Under the pieces are notes generated by a model. It did no database searches. It saw nothing but the letters and a program-made list of their open reading frames with translations, and was not told the DNA's origin. From contig NZ_JAWLAR010000001.1 of the NCBI RefSeq assembly GCF_041395345.1, positions 1 to 64,000 on the forward strand: 64,000 bases of DNA. The letters run 5' to 3'. The translations under genes and the position numbers were made by a program. Shown piece by piece: positions 62,200-64,000 of this stretch; position 1 is the first letter of the stretch; each line of letters begins with the position of its first letter. This DNA is from Dokdonella sp041395345. GTDB taxonomy: Bacteria > Pseudomonadota > Gammaproteobacteria > Xanthomonadales > Rhodanobacteraceae.

Positions 62200-62640
62200 C
62201 TACACCCAGTTCGAGGTGCCTGCTTTGGCTTCAACCAGCGCTGCCATCGTGTATTCGCCGCCCGCAACACAAGCGCATTCCCAATCCGTCTGGTCTGACT
62301 TTCGAATCACCTCCTTTTCCAGCTCGACCTCCGTATATGCCTCCAAGCGCGTTCGCGCACCCCACTTTCAACCCTAGGTCAGCCGAAGTGCCTTTTGCAA
62401 AATCTTCAACGGTTTCCATGCAAGAAGCCAGGACGATTGTAAGGAAGCGTCCTACCCTCCTTGGACAATCTCCACGAGTACTGGAAATAGCCGAGCTCGC
62501 TCGCCTCGGACAAAAAAGTCTGGTCGATCATCCATGGGATATCCCCAATTCAAGCAAAGGTTCATGCCTGAATAATGCCATCGATCATCGTACAAGTGTG
62601 AACATCGGCATGGGCCATGGAAATTTGCAATCTGCAACAT
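62200..62640 (-). pseudogene. Broken hypothetical gene in lower-GC insert (upstream half)
   Basis: Protein-like stretches in three frames join up on the minus strand. They are LCLNWGYPMDDRPDFFVRGE followed by ARLFPVLVE (about 62640-62452), then TVEDFAKGTSADLGLKVGCA (about 62416-62350), then EAYTEVELEKEVIRKSDQTD and EYTMAALVEAKAGTSNWV, stopping at 62200. Each change of frame looks like a single-base indel. I recognise no family. The next coding stretch downstream begins about 125 bases further on, so this could be the first gene of a small foreign module. Sequence quality is suspect, as in the adjoining dehydrogenase copy. Confidence 0.45.
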
Positions 62641-62715
62641 CGTGCCAGTTCAATTCACGGATTTGCACGAAGCGCTCTGACAGCCGCGACGGCAAGACAA
62701 ACAACTAGGCCCCTC

Positions 62716-63410
62716 AGTAGCGGGATCACCGAGCGGATCACCCCTTGCCCCGTCGTGCATCAGGTCGAAGGCGCGGTTGATGTCTTCGAGGGGCATGACT
62801 TCGGTGACGAATTCGTCGATCTTCAGATTGCCGGCCATGTACTGGTCGACATAGCCCGGCAGTTGCGTGCGACCCTTGACGCCGCAAGGCCGAACCGCGC
62901 CAGACCCGTCCGGTGACCAGCTGGAAGAGTCGCGTCGGGAAATCTCCCTGTCCGGCGCCCACTTGCCACACCGATGATGATCGATTCGCCCCAGCTGTGG
63001 CAGCACTCGGTGCCGAACGCATGACATTCGTTGCCAATGCATTCCCGAACAGTAGTCGACACCGCCATCTACGGTCAGGTCGACGATGACCTGCTTGGAT
63101 CGCGCTATCCGGATAGTCTTTTCGGATTGACGAAATCAGTGGCTCGAGCGCCTTGGCCATGTCGGCCTTGGCCGGATTCGTATCGATGGCGATGATGCGC
63201 CGGCCCCGGCCATCACGGCACCCTGAATCCACCGACATGCCGATACCACCCAATCCGAACACCGCAACGCTGGCGCCCGCCTCGACCTTTGCCGTGTTCA
63301 GAACCGCACCGATTCCCGTCGTGATGCCGCAGCCGAGCAGGCAAACCTTGTCCAGCGGGGCCGCCTTGTTGATTTTTGCCAGCGCGATTTCGGGCAGCAC
63401 GGTCAATTCG
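62716..63410. repeat. Direct repeat, unit 2 (frmA 3' part, indel-rich)
   Basis: This 695-base unit corresponds to 60860-61544. From about 63240 downwards it differs by many one- or few-base insertions and deletions, several in runs (for example CCCCTTGCCCC for CCTTGCC, GGGAAATCTCCCTG for GAAATCTCCTG). From 63240 to 63410 it is almost identical to unit 1. Confidence 0.85.
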
Positions 63411-63835
63411 GAAAAGGTGCTGCAGCCCATGTAATGCAGGATCGGCTTGCCGTTCATCGAAAACCGGCTGGTTCCATCCGGCATCACGCCCTTGCCCTGG
63501 GTGGTGCGGATTGCCTGGCACAGGTTGGTCTTGCCGGACAGGCAAAACTTGCAGGCGCCACATTCCGGCGTGTACAGGGGAATGACGTGATCACCCGGTT
63601 TCAGCGATGTCACGCCTGCGCCGACTTCCTCGACAATGCCACCGCCTTCATGGCCGAGAATGACCGGAAACATGCCTTCGGGATCGGCGCCCGACAAGGT
63701 GAATGCGTCGGTATGGCAGACACCGGTGGCAACAATGCGAACCAGTACTTCGCCGGACTTCGGGCCGTCCAGATCAACCTGCTCGATGGACAGCGGCTTG
63801 TCGGCTTCCCATGCAACGGCGGCTCGGGTTTTCAT
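62716..63835 (-). pseudogene. frmA: Class III alcohol dehydrogenase, full-span frameshifted copy 2
   Basis: The intact enzyme oxidises S-(hydroxymethyl)glutathione in formaldehyde detoxification. The frame is open from ATG 63835 (preceded by GGAGCATGCATC) for about 200 residues. It includes the catalytic zinc Cys (VATGVCHTDAFTLSG), His (VILGHEGGGIVEEVG), the structural-zinc cysteines (PECGACKFCLSGKTNLC) and VCLLGCGITTGIGAV. The frame breaks after GLGGIGMSV near 63236, where an extra C is present, and again repeatedly until the normal 3' end. By comparison with copy 1 at least a dozen indels are needed to restore it. So many small indels in an otherwise near-identical copy look more like sequencing error than decay, but I cannot exclude a true pseudogene. 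Confidence 0.8.
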
Positions 63836-64000
63836 GATGCATGCTCCAGAAGTGGCCAAGCTGCAGCGCGATGCGTGCCGCGGCGTCGCGCTACTGTAGC
63901 GATCAATGGAAGCCGCGGACAACCCGCCGGCCATGCCGCAGCAGGGCTTCCCGGCGACAATGCCGGCACGCTACTGTCCCCGCGCTTGAAAAACCTGCAC

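Noticed and set aside
62337..62916. Plus-strand frames in the lower-GC insert and across the frmA repeat
   Set aside because: They include antisense of frmA and have no coherent domain; the protein-like stretches are all on the minus strand.

Overview
The window looks like chromosome of a high-GC gammaproteobacterium, most likely of the order Lysobacterales (Xanthomonadales; Rhodanobacteraceae or a close relative). This is inference from the style of the housekeeping genes (trpE, ubiE, rpe, purC, djlA, ycgL), from two secreted proteins ending in a short DGF(E/D) tail, and from intergenic GGGAATGG-type repeats. I see no tRNA, rRNA or CRISPR array. Almost all long reading frames besides those listed are antisense or out-of-frame shadows of real genes.

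Layout. 0.4-5.6 kb: a luciferase-like monooxygenase, a small membrane protein, a YbaL-type cation:proton antiporter and trpE. 5.8-12.8 kb: a dedicated proteobacterial sortase locus. It has a response regulator, a histidine kinase and an ATGA-coupled secreted BNR-type protein on the minus strand; divergent from them are a VIT+VWA sortase substrate, an unannotated 59-residue protein and a class GN sortase. 12.8-15.6 kb: a Spy/CpxP-like periplasmic protein divergent from a BaeS/BaeR-like two-component system. 15.7-24.6 kb: a conserved hypothetical, an SpmA-SpmB fusion, a large SWIM/SNF2 helicase, a stand-alone DsbD-alpha-like protein with a redoxin, and a secreted protein with a DGFE tail.

24.7-26.3 kb: three lower-GC, codirectional minus-strand genes separated by two attC-type recombination sites, i.e. 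integron gene cassettes with no integrase in view. 26.9-34.3 kb: yegP-like, a TPR lipoprotein, M24 and M1 peptidases, and a LuxR-type regulator without a LuxI partner; a near-perfect lux-box-like dyad lies 3' of the regulator. 34.3-47.8 kb: ubiE, a 1132-residue membrane ankyrin protein, ycgL, a tricorn-type protease, rpe, djlA (coupled to a 50-residue ORF), purC with a J-domain gene, Mpo1/DUF962 and a VIT/CCC1 transporter.

47.9-57.1 kb: a five-gene minus-strand cluster read in the order lipase-like lipoprotein, DUF1302 outer-membrane barrel, DUF1329, YCF48/BNR protein, RND/MMPL transporter. This suggests an envelope-spanning lipid or hydrophobic-compound pathway. 57.3-60.2 kb: an operon of a CaCA-like membrane protein without the usual ion-binding acids, a histidine-kinase-like protein whose phospho-acceptor His is Arg, and an NAD(P)-binding protein. 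60.8-63.8 kb: a 3' fragment of the class III alcohol dehydrogenase gene, about 1.2 kb of lower-GC sequence with broken genes, then a second full-span copy of the dehydrogenase riddled with single-base indels. This last stretch may be a real rearrangement or an assembly or sequencing artefact.
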